A stretch of 36,249 nt of DNA from Ruminococcus sp. Its GTDB lineage: Bacteria; Bacillota; Clostridia; Oscillospirales; Ruminococcaceae. A program made the position numbers and the translations under genes. The notes beneath the pieces are model-generated. The model saw nothing but the letters and a program-made list of their open reading frames with translations, had not been told where the DNA came from and did no database searches. Positions 8,701-16,456 of the stretch are shown one piece after another (the first letter of the stretch is position 1; the number at the start of each line of letters is the position of its first letter). Location of the stretch: the NCBI GenBank assembly GCA_015066715.1, contig SVNU01000010.1:1-36249 (forward strand). The letters are read 5' to 3'.

Positions 8701-9274
8701 CGGCAATGACTGTTCCTTCCCCATTGAGTCCCGAATCAGTAACTCCGGTTTCCTCAAGTATTTTTTCAGTAAAGTCTGAATAGGAATAATCAGACTGTTC
8801 ATCATTCTCATCAGCATCTTTTATAGCAGAAGCCATGTTAATACCAGCACCATACTCAAGGTTTACAATTCCAAGGGATTCACAGTTTTCCATTATAATT
8901 TTTGTTTCATTATAGGAAAGGGCCATTGAAAAACCATTATATGCCGCCGTATAGTCATAATCAACCTCAGGTGTTCTGCCTATGAGCTTTGCAATATCAT
9001 CCTTTGTCTGCCGATGCTCAGTCATAAGCGCTTCATATGCCGCCTGTCCTTCTTCGGTAAGAATATAATCTCTTACACCATTTTCCTTTGCCTGCTGTGA
9101 GCATGCGAGCGGCTCGGACTCAAGCCCGATTATATAATATGCTTCAATCAGATCATTTGATTGCGCATAATTATACAGTGCACCTTCGGCAAAGCATAGT
9201 TGCGAACTTAAAAAAATAGAAGTTGCTGTTGCAGATGCAAAAAAAGCAGACAGAAAATTTTTTATTTTTTTCAT
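5729..9274 (-). CDS. Secreted subtilisin-like serine protease (S8) with PA domain and C-terminal dockerin
   Basis: An exported cell-surface or complex-bound protease of the C5a-peptidase/lactocepin kind, 1181 residues. Residues 1-29 are a signal peptide. A propeptide region of about 160 residues follows. The catalytic triad is visible: Asp194 in VIAVIDDEFD, His262 in SSHGTHVAGIAAG and Ser579 in SGTSMSSPQLTG, with the oxyanion Asn358 in NAAGN. A PA domain (about 420-520) interrupts the catalytic domain. Fn3-like beta domains fill about 660-1050. Residues 1117-1181 are two dockerin calcium repeats (GDANTDGKFNVSDAAYIARL and DYNKDGSVTVSDAATIARHL). The start follows AAGGAGG. It has its own promoter and a terminator split by element B. 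The substrate is unknown. Confidence 0.93.
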   Translation of the reverse strand: MKKIKNFLSAFFASATATSIFLSSQLCFAEGALYNYAQSNDLIEAYYIIGLESEPLACSQQAKENGVRDYILTEEGQAAYEALMTEHRQTKDDIAKLIGRTPEVDYDYTAAYNGFSMALSYNETKIIMENCESLGIVNLEYGAGINMASAIKDADENDEQSDYSYSDFTEKILEETGVTDSGLNGEGTVIAVIDDEFDLNHEFLTMPEGATGRLTEADVRAVYPYLSAAPYVSKKCYVNEKIPFAFDYQGYDFNTFSKYSSHGTHVAGIAAGNGDSETHKLYDPDGVASNAQLVLLSSVTLSDSNLMAAYDDALYLGADVINASYGSSYTTYKKSVSEYEAIKNITNTGTIFCNAAGNSAKATVATDIFTDYSTSGSPTNTGNVLAVASAENPITKKEYGTLKFTDGSEEAIVNSYDYPISDVYENMEYEYVVVPGYGEQDDYSEIDVADKIALVKLGNTTFMEKISEALSANAAGIIIYNSDDSEIFPIVGSDLPAGMVSYETGMKMIEAEEKTVSFGATVYTIAYNDSISMSNFSSWAFTEQLFLSPDISGFGGNILSSVTDGEILHKSYDFFSGTSMSSPQLTGLNALLKQYLVKNAEKYGIASRCDFTELSAKLLMSTATPVYTSDSLEIASPRVQGNGIANINSAINTPCYISSDSEKDNYRPKISLGDGYRQSYDLTFNVTNISDKDCQYAPSVQLFKDTENENGELAWNTLRLAENEDFTAVFSDNSGSILQQLTVPAGKTIKITAKITLSDEMFNLIKSSGGRFIDGFVRLSCEEQPNLTMSFMAFCGDWSQADEGGIAYDFLYNNPESEEPDAILCDYSLNAAGYNLFDGKISQPCFSPNADGVLDTMKLCMMFKRRCYDLTATIYNSDNKQIYTENLGSGFNVENYDYSIFPNMYDINWDFKENGTIHDNSEYTVEISARLPLSDKMTVIGSCKIKIDNQAPVIKDVSKLTINESEYLVIEAQDNTAIQGALNYSNDVYAVIDEQSANSSVSGKKIIIDISENAADEIIEVYDTAGNYSVVSPDDVSGNLTAEFNGCIEYATTDEDDFVKDKIVFLDENGDEYELDVQTDMTPIDMYEAYGYETTEVTLFIDGFAIYCYDAASGIAGDANTDGKFNVSDAAYIARLLSNKKTDKYQTFLTSIGGYCADYNKDGSVTVSDAATIARHLASRR

Positions 9275-9313
9275 ATTTTACCTCCTTGTAAAATTTTAAA
9301 ACTTTACTTTAGT

Positions 9314-9342
9314 ATTGTACCATATTTTTAAAGCAATGTCAA
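9314..9342 (-). promoter_or_regulatory. Sigma-A promoter of the subtilase gene
   Basis: On the minus strand: TTGACA (9342-9337), a 17-base spacer and TACAAT (9319-9314). The -35 box directly abuts the T-run of the upstream terminator at 9344-9367. Confidence 0.85.
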
Positions 9343-9343
9343 C

Positions 9344-9367
9344 AAAAAAGAGGCGTATAACGCCTCT
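9344..9367 (-). terminator. Terminator of the lipoprotein transcript (distal hairpin copy with T-run)
   Basis: Hairpin AGAGGCG/CGCCTCT with a 5-base loop at 9367-9349 on the minus strand, followed by six T. It is identical over 19 bases to the gene-proximal copy at 9663-9681. Confidence 0.85.
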
Positions 9368-9662
9368 CAGCCTGTAGAAAAACCTTAATATTGATTTTCG
9401 TGCCGATTAAATCGGCAGATTTAAATAACGAGGAAAGATAGTAAGGGGACGCTTTTTCTTGCAAAGCGTCCCCTCTTAAAAAACAGCCCACTGGGCTGTT
9501 TTTTAATTCACCCCTCGTAAATGCGCCTTCGATAGGGGATTTTCGCTCACTGCGGTGAGCGACCAAAGGCTCTGCCTTTGGATTTCGCCAGCATTTTTGA
9601 AAAATTGCTGGACCAAAAAACTTTTGGTTTGAAATTCCAAAAACGACTTTTTCGACAAACTG
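9368..9662 (-). mobile_element. Non-autonomous repeat element, copy C (295 bp), in the lipoprotein gene terminator
   Basis: Read on the minus strand it begins CAGTTTGTCGAAAAAGTCG and ends TTTTTCTACAGGCTG, with the same six internal hairpins as copy A in the same order and near-identical sequence. The flanks are perfect 19-base copies of the terminator hairpin AGAGGCGTATAACGCCTCT. No transposase or credible gene lies inside. The open frames reading across it share peptides such as KSFLVQQFF with frames in copy A because the DNA is repeated, not because a protein is conserved. Confidence 0.82.
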
Positions 9663-9681
9663 AGAGGCGTATAACGCCTCT
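9663..9681 (-). repeat. Gene-proximal copy of the lipoprotein terminator hairpin (19-bp duplication)
   Basis: AGAGGCGTATAACGCCTCT, a perfect 7-bp stem with a 5-base loop, identical to 9349-9367. On the minus strand it is followed by the element end CAGTTTG rather than a T-run. Confidence 0.85.
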
Positions 9682-9713
9682 TAATATTACAATTTGGTTG
9701 AATATATCTTTCA

Positions 9714-11651
9714 TTAAAGTGGTATAAAAGTATCATCAGGCTCCCTTCTGAAGCATTCGCCGCTGTATGCCTCCACCGCATACCACTCGGTAAGATTTCC
9801 GTCTGATTCATGAGGCTTCATAAAGCAATGATATACATTATCACCATAGTTTTTTGTGAATTTATATATCAATTCTCCGTCAACCTTTTCCTGTAAAATA
9901 TTCAATGAATCTTCTTCTGAATAAGTGTAGTGAGGTATGGTGTTATCATAATCCACAGGTACTTCATATTCTATTACGTTGCTTACACGCTGATTTGTTC
10001 CGGATGTCAGATAAATCAGATATTTGTGACATTTCTGCGGCTTTATAACATCTATGGAATTTGTATCAAGAACAGATTCATTTTCGGCATTTCTATGAAG
10101 TGTCTGTTTGCCGTTTACATATACCATCCAACCGAGGTCACCTGTTCCATTGGTTCGTCTTATACGGTAGTCAGGCTCAAGTGTAAGTGTATATGGAAGC
10201 TCCGGTATTTCTTCCTGCGGTGATTTTGTACGGTGTGTCAGAAATGTTGTGGGTGCTCCGTTTATTGATACATCTGAGGTACAGTTTTTGTATGCCTGTG
10301 GTAAGTCATCTCCTGTTATACCGCCGCAGTGTTTCCCTTCTACGGTGATTTTTCCTGAAACGTTTACGTTTTCAACTGACTTGGTATTTTCTGCCATACC
10401 ACACAGTATTCCTACATAATTTTTACCGTCAACAGAGGCATTTTCAAAAGAAAGATTTTTCACCTCAAGACCGTCGGCATATCCTATAAACCCGACTTCG
10501 TTTTTCTCGGGTGCTGATACAGACAGATTGTAAATGCAGTATCCGTTTCCGTCAATGGTAACAGGAACACTTTTTTCTCCGTCATGTTCGCCCATAGGCT
10601 TCCATTTGATACTGCCTAAATCAATGTCGTTTTGCAGAGAAATATAAACGCCTTCCTGTGCAAGGTTATTTACGTAATATGCTGCTCCTGCGAGCTGCTG
10701 GGGAGTAGAAACATAAAACCTCGGCGCATTTTCCTTTGCCCATGCCACATCAGCAGCAACAGAAAAATCAACTGGGTCACTGCTTATAAGCGGGTCGGCT
10801 GTGACTGTGGGAGCTTCATAGCCCTCGTATTCATAACCATATGTATTTTTATTCCAGGTTTTACGCCATACATAAGCATCATCAAGCATATATGTACCCT
10901 GTCTGGCGTTTAAAACGGTAATTCTGTCTATATCGTAGTCCCTTCTGAAGGGTAGGTCGTCAATAGCCATGTTGGTGTTGTCATTGTAAAGAACCATAAT
11001 ATTTTTTTCAGGAATAGGCTTCAGCTTCTCCTCGTCATAAACGAAAGTAAGCTGTATATTCTCTATTTCACCCGTGTAGGAAAGAGTATACGGAACGCCT
11101 ATAATTCCTACCGTTTCCCCAAGATAGGATTCCTTTGAATAAAGGCATTCGACAGCTATGCCTTTGTTTTCAATATTGCCGGTGCAGTCAGCCGTAACTT
11201 CAATTGCTTTTATCTGAGGACAATCTTCATTGTTCATCTCAAATGCAACTGTCTGTGTACGTATGGACTTATCAGGATATGGGAGTGAAAATTCAGCTGT
11301 GTCCTCAGTTGTTACACCTGCCTTAATTTCGGCTTTACTGTCTTTCCAGTCAATCTCAATGTCAAAATCGTCCCTCTTTGTTTCACAGCAAGCAAGCATC
11401 TCGGAAACACCTGTACCGTCTCTCCAGTAAAATGCATATTGGGGCTGTGGAGAATCAGTATCAAAAAACGTGCCGTATATTCTTACGACAAGTTCGTTTT
11501 CTTCGTCAGGTGAAGAAAAGCTTTTCTCCTCCCACACATGTCGTTCTTCAATTGTGTTGTCAGGAGGGTATTTTTCCATACAACCTGTAAAATACAACGC
11601 AGATAGGCACATTATGGAAAACATAAAGGTCTTAATTATTTTTTTAAACAT
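9714..11651 (-). CDS. Secreted lipoprotein with GLUG-like beta-helix segment, function unknown
   Basis: The best start is the ATG at 11651, because AGGGAG lies 6-7 bases upstream; an in-frame ATG at 11702 has no such site. The resulting 645-residue protein starts with a lipoprotein signal ending FTGC (Cys24), so it should be anchored on the outer membrane face. Residues about 310-450 contain short repeats of the GLUG/right-handed beta-helix kind (VGFIGYADGLEVKNLSFENA, then YVGILCGMAENTKSVENVNV). The rest is beta-rich with no recognised enzyme motif. It lies downstream of the 61-residue small protein, separated by a hairpin, and its terminator is split by element C. Surface binding or adhesion is plausible but unproven. 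Confidence 0.75.
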   Translation of the reverse strand: MFKKIIKTFMFSIMCLSALYFTGCMEKYPPDNTIEERHVWEEKSFSSPDEENELVVRIYGTFFDTDSPQPQYAFYWRDGTGVSEMLACCETKRDDFDIEIDWKDSKAEIKAGVTTEDTAEFSLPYPDKSIRTQTVAFEMNNEDCPQIKAIEVTADCTGNIENKGIAVECLYSKESYLGETVGIIGVPYTLSYTGEIENIQLTFVYDEEKLKPIPEKNIMVLYNDNTNMAIDDLPFRRDYDIDRITVLNARQGTYMLDDAYVWRKTWNKNTYGYEYEGYEAPTVTADPLISSDPVDFSVAADVAWAKENAPRFYVSTPQQLAGAAYYVNNLAQEGVYISLQNDIDLGSIKWKPMGEHDGEKSVPVTIDGNGYCIYNLSVSAPEKNEVGFIGYADGLEVKNLSFENASVDGKNYVGILCGMAENTKSVENVNVSGKITVEGKHCGGITGDDLPQAYKNCTSDVSINGAPTTFLTHRTKSPQEEIPELPYTLTLEPDYRIRRTNGTGDLGWMVYVNGKQTLHRNAENESVLDTNSIDVIKPQKCHKYLIYLTSGTNQRVSNVIEYEVPVDYDNTIPHYTYSEEDSLNILQEKVDGELIYKFTKNYGDNVYHCFMKPHESDGNLTEWYAVEAYSGECFRREPDDTFIPL

Positions 11652-11663
11652 AATTATCTCCCT

Positions 11664-11693
11664 AAAAAGCTGCATCATAAGATACAGCTTTTT
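11664..11693 (-). promoter_or_regulatory. Hairpin between small ORF and lipoprotein gene, possible attenuator
   Basis: Arms AAAAAGCTGTATC and GATGCAGCTTTTT on the minus strand (one G-U pair) enclose TTAT. The downstream arm ends in five T and is followed at once by the AGGGAG ribosome site of the lipoprotein gene. It could be a weak terminator that sets the expression ratio of the two genes, or an mRNA end protector. Confidence 0.5.
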
Positions 11694-11694
11694 C

Positions 11695-11880
11695 TTAATC
11701 AATATTTTCTCTGACTGTTTCCGGAATGGCGAAATTTCTTATATCCTCATAAGAACGGTATTCTTCTTTGTCCTCAATTCCTTTTGGAATCAGACCGGTA
11801 CAGTCATTTGCGGTTCCTGCCTGAGAAAACATTATACTGTCATAAATTTTCTGTTTTGATTTTTCATTGTTCTTTTTCAT
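11695..11880 (-). CDS. Small acidic protein of 61 aa, function unknown
   Basis: A plausible real small gene: the ATG is preceded by AGGCGGTG at a good distance, and the frame sits in the same direction between two genes without overlapping them. The protein has no signal peptide, membrane segment or Cys-rich core. It reads as a lysine-rich N-terminus, then NDCTGLIPKGIED, then an acidic SYEDI tail. I have an impression that short proteins with a TGLIP-plus-acidic-SYED pattern are common in Ruminococcus-type genomes, but I cannot confirm this here. It may belong functionally with the lipoprotein gene 43 bases downstream. Confidence 0.6.
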   Translation of the reverse strand: MKKNNEKSKQKIYDSIMFSQAGTANDCTGLIPKGIEDKEEYRSYEDIRNFAIPETVRENID

Positions 11881-11938
11881 TTTATCACCGCCTGAAATTA
11901 TTTTTTCATAACGGAAATAATTTATTATAAGAATTTTT

Positions 11939-12460
11939 TTACATACTTAAAGTGTAAACAAAATCGACAATTATTGCAGTGGCAAGTATGCTTCCGAGAA
12001 TACAGACAGTTTGCTGCGAAAGCTTTTCATGCATTTTTTTAACAAGCGGATATGCACCCTTTATCAGTATTACACTCATTACACCAAATGCCAGACTGCT
12101 GTAAAGAGAAATTCTGCCGTCAAAATTAAAATCCCAGCTTCTGTAGCTCCACAGTCCGTAACCTAAAACCCATTCAATTATGTAGGAAGCTGCAAGTTCA
12201 AGTGCAGTTGTAATTGCCATACCGCCAAAAAACACAACCGGCAGAGAATTGTACTTTTTAAACACAGGCAGCATTATAAAGGAAAATACACCGTAAATCG
12301 GCAGAACAGGAATATGCAGAAAGCCTCTGTTTACAAAATGTCCGTGGAGATATGAGGTTACGGCAACTTCATAAATCCATCCGCAGAAGCCGCATATTGC
12401 AAATAGAATTACAGCGGCACAGAAAATGCCGTACCGCTGCAAAAGCTTATTCTTTTTCAT
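11939..12460 (-). CDS. CmpB-like putative ABC-transporter type IV membrane protein
   Basis: A 173-residue integral membrane protein with about four or five hydrophobic segments (residues 12-32, 48-65, 73-92, 115-135, 150-170). The pattern FCGWIYEVAVTSYLHGHFVN, RGFLHIPVLPIYG and GYGLWSYRSWDFNFDGRIS is typical of the family annotated as putative ABC-transporter type IV (CmpB), whose function is unproven. Its ATG overlaps the dapL stop by one base (TAATG), so it is translationally coupled to the diaminopimelate genes. No ATPase partner is nearby, so the transporter label should be read with caution. Confidence 0.75.
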   Translation of the reverse strand: MKKNKLLQRYGIFCAAVILFAICGFCGWIYEVAVTSYLHGHFVNRGFLHIPVLPIYGVFSFIMLPVFKKYNSLPVVFFGGMAITTALELAASYIIEWVLGYGLWSYRSWDFNFDGRISLYSSLAFGVMSVILIKGAYPLVKKMHEKLSQQTVCILGSILATAIIVDFVYTLSM

Positions 12461-13647
12461 TATTTTTTAAAAAGTTCCTTAAATCTTTTCATCGCTTCGA
12501 TTGTGTTTTCTCTGTCACCGAATGAAGTAAGTCTGAACCAGCCTGCACCATTCTTACCGAAGCCTTCGCCAGGTGTTCCGACAACATTGATTTTTTCAAG
12601 GAGATAGTCGAAAAATTCCCAGCTGCCCATGTTATCAGGACACTTGAGCCAGATATAAGGTGAATTTACGCCGCCTGTATACTTGATACCAAGTTCGTCC
12701 ATAGTGTTTGCGATAATCTTTGCATTTTCCTTGTAATATGCAATATTTTCAAGAGTCTGCTTCTGACCTTCTTCAGAAAATACTGCAGCTGCCGCACACT
12801 GAACAGGATATGATACACCGTTGAACTTTGTTGAAAGACGTCTGTACCAGCGGTTGTAGATGTTAACACCGTCAAGCTCAAGCTCCTTTGGAATTACAGT
12901 ATAACCGCATCTTGTGCCTGTAAAGCCGGCTGTCTTTGAAAGTGAGCACATTTCGATTGCGCATGTTCTTGCACCTTCAATTTCCATAATACTTCTTGGA
13001 ATATTGTCCTCTTCAATAAATGCTTCATATGCAGCATCATAGATAATGAGGGAATTATTCTTGTTTGCATAGTCCACCCATGCCTTTAACTGTTCTCTGT
13101 TGTAGCAGGCGCCTGTCGGATTATTAGGTGAGCAAAGGTAAATAATATCAGCCTGTACGCTGTCGTCAGGCATTGCGCAGAAATTGTTTTCTTCTGTACC
13201 GTCAGCATAAATAATCTTTCTGCCGCTCATAATATTTGAGTCAACATATACAGGGTAAACCGGGTCGGTAACGAGTACAACGTTATCTTCGGAGAAAATG
13301 TCTCCGATATTGCCGGCATCACTTTTAGCACCGTCATTTACCAGAATTTCATCAGCTGAAACCTCAGCGCCGAAGCTTTTGTAGTAACCTGAAATAGCTT
13401 CTCTTAAAAATGCATAGCCCTCATAATCAGGGTAACCCTTGAAGGTTTCCTTTACGCCAAGCTCGTCACAGCCTTTTTTCATTGCTTCAACAACAACGGG
13501 TGCAAGCGGAAGTGTTACATCACCGATACCAAGTCTGATAAGCTTTTTGTCAGGATTTGCCTTGATAAAGTCATTTGTCTTTCTTGCAATATCTGCAAAA
13601 AGATAGTTCGGAACAAGGTTATCATAATTCTTGTTTAATTTTGTCAT
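12460..13647 (-). CDS. dapL: LL-diaminopimelate aminotransferase
   Basis: Converts tetrahydrodipicolinate to LL-diaminopimelate in one PLP-dependent transamination, the short route to lysine and peptidoglycan in many Clostridia. The 395-residue sequence shows class I/II aminotransferase fold features: NDGAKSDAGNIGDIF, CSPNNPTGA near 172, YDAAYEAFI near 203, and SLSKTAGFTGTRCG with the PLP lysine at about 238. The N-terminus LNKNYDNLVPNYLFADIARK is typical of DapL. It lies 24 bases after dapF, whose product uses the same LL-isomer. Identity is very secure. Confidence 0.96.
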   Translation of the reverse strand: MTKLNKNYDNLVPNYLFADIARKTNDFIKANPDKKLIRLGIGDVTLPLAPVVVEAMKKGCDELGVKETFKGYPDYEGYAFLREAISGYYKSFGAEVSADEILVNDGAKSDAGNIGDIFSEDNVVLVTDPVYPVYVDSNIMSGRKIIYADGTEENNFCAMPDDSVQADIIYLCSPNNPTGACYNREQLKAWVDYANKNNSLIIYDAAYEAFIEEDNIPRSIMEIEGARTCAIEMCSLSKTAGFTGTRCGYTVIPKELELDGVNIYNRWYRRLSTKFNGVSYPVQCAAAAVFSEEGQKQTLENIAYYKENAKIIANTMDELGIKYTGGVNSPYIWLKCPDNMGSWEFFDYLLEKINVVGTPGEGFGKNGAGWFRLTSFGDRENTIEAMKRFKELFKK

Positions 13648-13671
13648 TGTTCTTAACTCCTTATATAGTAT

Positions 13672-14520
13672 TTATTTGATGAATGAAACGTCTACGTCCC
13701 CGTCACAAATAAGCGTTGCAGGACCTTTCATGATAACAGTTTCGTCTTCATTGTAAGTAATTCTGAGGTCGCCGCCTCTTAAATGTACAGTAACTTCCGT
13801 TCCCTTGTCACAGAAGCCGTTGAGCACAGAAGAAACAACGCTTGCACAGGCACCTGTACCACAGGCAAAGGTTTCACCGCTTCCTCTTTCCCATACTCTC
13901 ATTTTAAGGTTTGTTCTGTCAATAACCTCGATAAATTCTGTATTGATTCTGTCAGGGAAAAGCTCATGATTTTCAAATGACGGACCGATTTTTTCGAGCT
14001 CCAACTCATCAACACCGTCAAGGTATACGATTGCATGAGGGTTGCCCATTGAAACACAGGTGATTTTGTATTCTCTGCCGTCAACTGTCACAGGCTCGGA
14101 AATGAATCTTTCCTTGTCTGATTTTACAGGAATGTCCTTTGGTACTAAAATAGTCTTTCCCATATCAACTTCAACAAATTCAACCTTGCCGTTCTCAGGG
14201 AAAAGCTTCAGGTATTTGATGCCTGAATTTGTTTCCAGTGTAATTTCTGTTTTTGCTGTAAGACCCTTATCGTAAACATACTTGCCGATACAGCGTGTTG
14301 CGTTGCCGCACATCATAGCCTCCGAACCGTCGGCATTAAAAATTCTCATGCGGAAATCAGCCTTGTCGGACGGCATAATCATAACAAGACCGTCAGAGCC
14401 GATACCCTTGTGTCTGTCGCTTACATATATTGAAATCTGTTCGGGATTATCGATTTTTTCTTCAAAGCAGTTGACATATATGTAGTCATTGCCGATACCA
14501 TGCATTTTCGTGAATTTCAT
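13672..14520 (-). CDS. dapF: Diaminopimelate epimerase
   Basis: Isomerises LL- to meso-diaminopimelate, the form used in peptidoglycan and for lysine. At 282 residues it is full length. Both active-site cysteines are in their motifs: Cys71 in MMCGNATRC and Cys220 in [12 protein letters not shown]. The N-terminal [15 protein letters not shown] is the standard family start. The ATG has AAAGGAG upstream. It is the first gene of a dapF-dapL-CmpB operon with a promoter at 14552-14580. Confidence 0.97.
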   Translation of the reverse strand: MKFTKMHGIGNDYIYVNCFEEKIDNPEQISIYVSDRHKGIGSDGLVMIMPSDKADFRMRIFNADGSEAMMCGNATRCIGKYVYDKGLTAKTEITLETNSGIKYLKLFPENGKVEFVEVDMGKTILVPKDIPVKSDKERFISEPVTVDGREYKITCVSMGNPHAIVYLDGVDELELEKIGPSFENHELFPDRINTEFIEVIDRTNLKMRVWERGSGETFACGTGACASVVSSVLNGFCDKGTEVTVHLRGGDLRITYNEDETVIMKGPATLICDGDVDVSFIK

Positions 14521-14551
14521 TCAATTCGCTCCTTTCAATTTCTCAATTTAT

Positions 14552-14580
14552 AGTATATAGCATTTTTAAAAAAAAATCAA
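14552..14580 (-). promoter_or_regulatory. Promoter of the dapF operon
   Basis: On the minus strand: TTGATT (14580-14575), a 17-base spacer and TATACT (14557-14552), ending 31 bases before the dapF ATG. Confidence 0.7.
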
Positions 14581-14600
14581 CCTTTTTTTCCCGCTTTTTG

Positions 14601-14879
14601 AAAAAAGCTTGGCAAAAACTTTTATGTCGCAGTCACTTTTACTGATTTTGTTTCTTTAAGCTCGAAGTGATTATAAACTCTAACTCAAAGCATACAAAAA
14701 AGCTTGGCAAAAATTTTTATGCCGCTGTTGCCTTAACTGATTTTGTTTCTTTAAGCTCGAAGTGATAATAAACTCAGACACCTACAAAAGAATAAAAGCA
14801 AAAAACTTTTACGTCGCAGTTACCTTTACTGATTTTCTTTCTATAAGCACTAAATGACGACAAACTTAAACACAAAGTA
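14601..14879. repeat. Three degenerate tandem repeats of about 90-95 bp, non-coding
   Basis: Units at 14601-14695, 14696-14785 and 14786-14879. Each begins with an A-rich AGCTTGGCAAAAA-like block, then TTTTA(T/C)G(T/C)CGC, then ACTGATTTTGTTTCTTTAAG, then a GAAGTGA-TAAACTC tail. Units 1 and 2 are very similar; unit 3 is more diverged. The reverse strand AAAAGTTTTTGCCAAGC resembles a module in element A (AAAAGTTTTTTGGTCCAGC). There is no open frame of note. The units fill the gap between the dapF promoter and the terminator of the dockerin gene. Confidence 0.7.
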
Positions 14880-14918
14880 AAAAAGACGTTCTGCATATTA
14901 CTGCAAAACGTCTTTTTT
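14879..14918 (-). terminator. Terminator of the radical SAM/dockerin operon
   Basis: On the minus strand the stem GACGTTTTGCA/TGCAGAACGTC (one G-U pair) is followed by six T and preceded by six A. It lies 29 bases after the stop at 14947 and is nearly symmetric, so it could work in both directions. Confidence 0.88.
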
Positions 14919-14946
14919 GATTTAATCCATAAATAATTGTATATAC

Positions 14947-15444
14947 TTAATCGTTGTTTTCTGAAAGTTCAGTTGTATTTTGCTCAATCATCTTACGCTT
15001 CATTGCCACTAAATCAAACACATTGATTTTTCCGTCAGTGCATATATCAGCTGCATACAAATTATCAGGTTCATTTTCGGATTTATTCATAAGATACTTC
15101 GAAAATGAAACAACATCAGCAAAATTAAACGAACCATTTCCATCAATATCACCGTCAGGAAGTGCAACATCTCCCGCAAGGGGTGGGATTTCTTCTGTTG
15201 TTTCAATATACTCATCAGGCAGCGTAGGCTCACCTGCCAATGGCGGAAATTCTTCTGTTGTTGGCTCAGTATAGTCATCAGGTGGCAGTGGAACTCCTGC
15301 TGTTGTTACAATAATTTCAGTAGGTGCTACTTCTACAGCTGTAGTTTCCACAATTTCTTCTGAAGTTGCAGAGGCTGTACTAACAGTGGCACTAACAGCA
15401 ATAGAAGCTATCAACGCTGTTATCTCTTTTGTGAACTTTTTCAT
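14947..15444 (-). CDS. Short secreted protein with two to three 20-residue repeats and a dockerin
   Basis: A 165-residue exported protein. Residues 1-26 are a signal peptide (KKFTKEITALIASIAVSATV). Residues 49-69, 70-89 and 90-99 form a repeat with pattern AG-x-P-x-LP-D-x-Y-x-E-TTEE-(F/I)-PPL, rich in Pro, Thr and Glu. Residues 99-157 are a dockerin-like pair of calcium repeats (DIDGNGSFNFADVVSFSKYL and DICTDGKINVFDLVAMKRKM). The ATG overlaps the stop of the upstream radical SAM gene (TAATG), with GGAGGT inside that gene's end, so the two are translationally coupled. The close pairing suggests it is the substrate of that enzyme, with the repeats as possible modification sites; this is inference. 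Confidence 0.8.
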   Translation of the reverse strand: MKKFTKEITALIASIAVSATVSTASATSEEIVETTAVEVAPTEIIVTTAGVPLPPDDYTEPTTEEFPPLAGEPTLPDEYIETTEEIPPLAGDVALPDGDIDGNGSFNFADVVSFSKYLMNKSENEPDNLYAADICTDGKINVFDLVAMKRKMIEQNTTELSENND

Positions 15445-16421
15445 TATCTCTTACCTCCATTTTCTTTAGCTAGTATTTCAAGTGCAGTAAGAATCTGAAC
15501 CTGTTCTTCAAGGCAGGCTGATTCTGAAATATTTCTTATAGTACCGGTTGTAGCCATTTTTCTGCATGCACAGGAATTTCTGCAATAGGTGGCTATTTCA
15601 CAGCCCTCACACCTCTCCGAAACCATTGAATAATCAGGATGTGCCTTTCTTGCATTTTCAGCTTCAATTCCCACAAATATATCACCGCAGCGATACTCTT
15701 GCATATTCTGGAACTGTATGCAAGGATAAAAGCTTCCATCCCAGTTTATGAAAATTTTCTTTTTACAGATTTCACAGGTGCTTGGTTTATTTTCTTTTAT
15801 TGTTTTCTTTTTTACAGCAAGTTCGTATACATATAAATCCTGTATTCCGGCAATCTTTTGCCATTGTTCTCTTAAAATATCTCCAAAACTGTCAGGATCT
15901 GCAGGAGTAAGAAAAGCATCCATTGCTGCAGAAACTTTTTTTACACCAAGATTTTTCAGATATAAAATATTTTCGTACAGCTTAGGCATTGTTTCCTCGG
16001 TATAAACAAGCTGTACAAGTGTTTCGGGCTGATATTTAAGCAGTAATTTAAGATTTTCGTCAAGAACTGCCGTATCAACTCCCCGTTCAGTACATTCAAT
16101 ACCGTCATGCGACATATTGATGATAATTTTTCTGTCTGCACACCATTTTACAAATTCATCTTCAAGAAGTGTTCCATTTGTTGTGATAACAAAGCGTTTT
16201 GCTTTAAGATTTTCACAGTAAAATTTTACAGTATCCTTATAAAGCAGAGGTTCACCTCCAAAAAGATAGACTGTTCCCGCATTACCCTGACAATTTATGT
16301 AATCTGCAATTTTTCTCATTGTTTCATCACTAATATGTCCGTACTCGGTATTTAAATGCCTTTCATAACAGTAACTGCATTTCAGATTGCATTTATTTGT
16401 TATGCTGATAGTGTAATCCAA
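15444..16421 (-). CDS. Radical SAM/SPASM-type peptide-modifying enzyme
   Basis: A 325-residue cytoplasmic enzyme of the kind that matures peptides (anaerobic sulfatase-maturase/RiPP rSAM superfamily). The SAM-binding cluster is CNLKCSYC (residues 12-19), followed by YLFGGEPLLY and NGTLLEDEF. A C-terminal SPASM-like cysteine set is visible: CEICKKKIFINWDGSFYPC, then CEGCEIATYCRNSCACR, then a last Cys in SESACLEEQ. Translation probably begins with TTG at 16421 because GAGGTGA lies just upstream and no ATG is close. It has its own promoter (16457-16485) and is coupled to the secreted dockerin protein downstream. No sulfatase is nearby, so peptide modification is the better guess. Confidence 0.85.
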   Translation of the reverse strand: MDYTISITNKCNLKCSYCYERHLNTEYGHISDETMRKIADYINCQGNAGTVYLFGGEPLLYKDTVKFYCENLKAKRFVITTNGTLLEDEFVKWCADRKIIINMSHDGIECTERGVDTAVLDENLKLLLKYQPETLVQLVYTEETMPKLYENILYLKNLGVKKVSAAMDAFLTPADPDSFGDILREQWQKIAGIQDLYVYELAVKKKTIKENKPSTCEICKKKIFINWDGSFYPCIQFQNMQEYRCGDIFVGIEAENARKAHPDYSMVSERCEGCEIATYCRNSCACRKMATTGTIRNISESACLEEQVQILTALEILAKENGGKR

Positions 16422-16456
16422 AAAATCACCTCACATGTTTTATATGTACTACAGCT

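Noticed and set aside
14601-14879. CRISPR array
   Set aside because: Units are about 93 bp and directly adjacent, with no short constant repeat alternating with unique spacers, and no cas genes are present.
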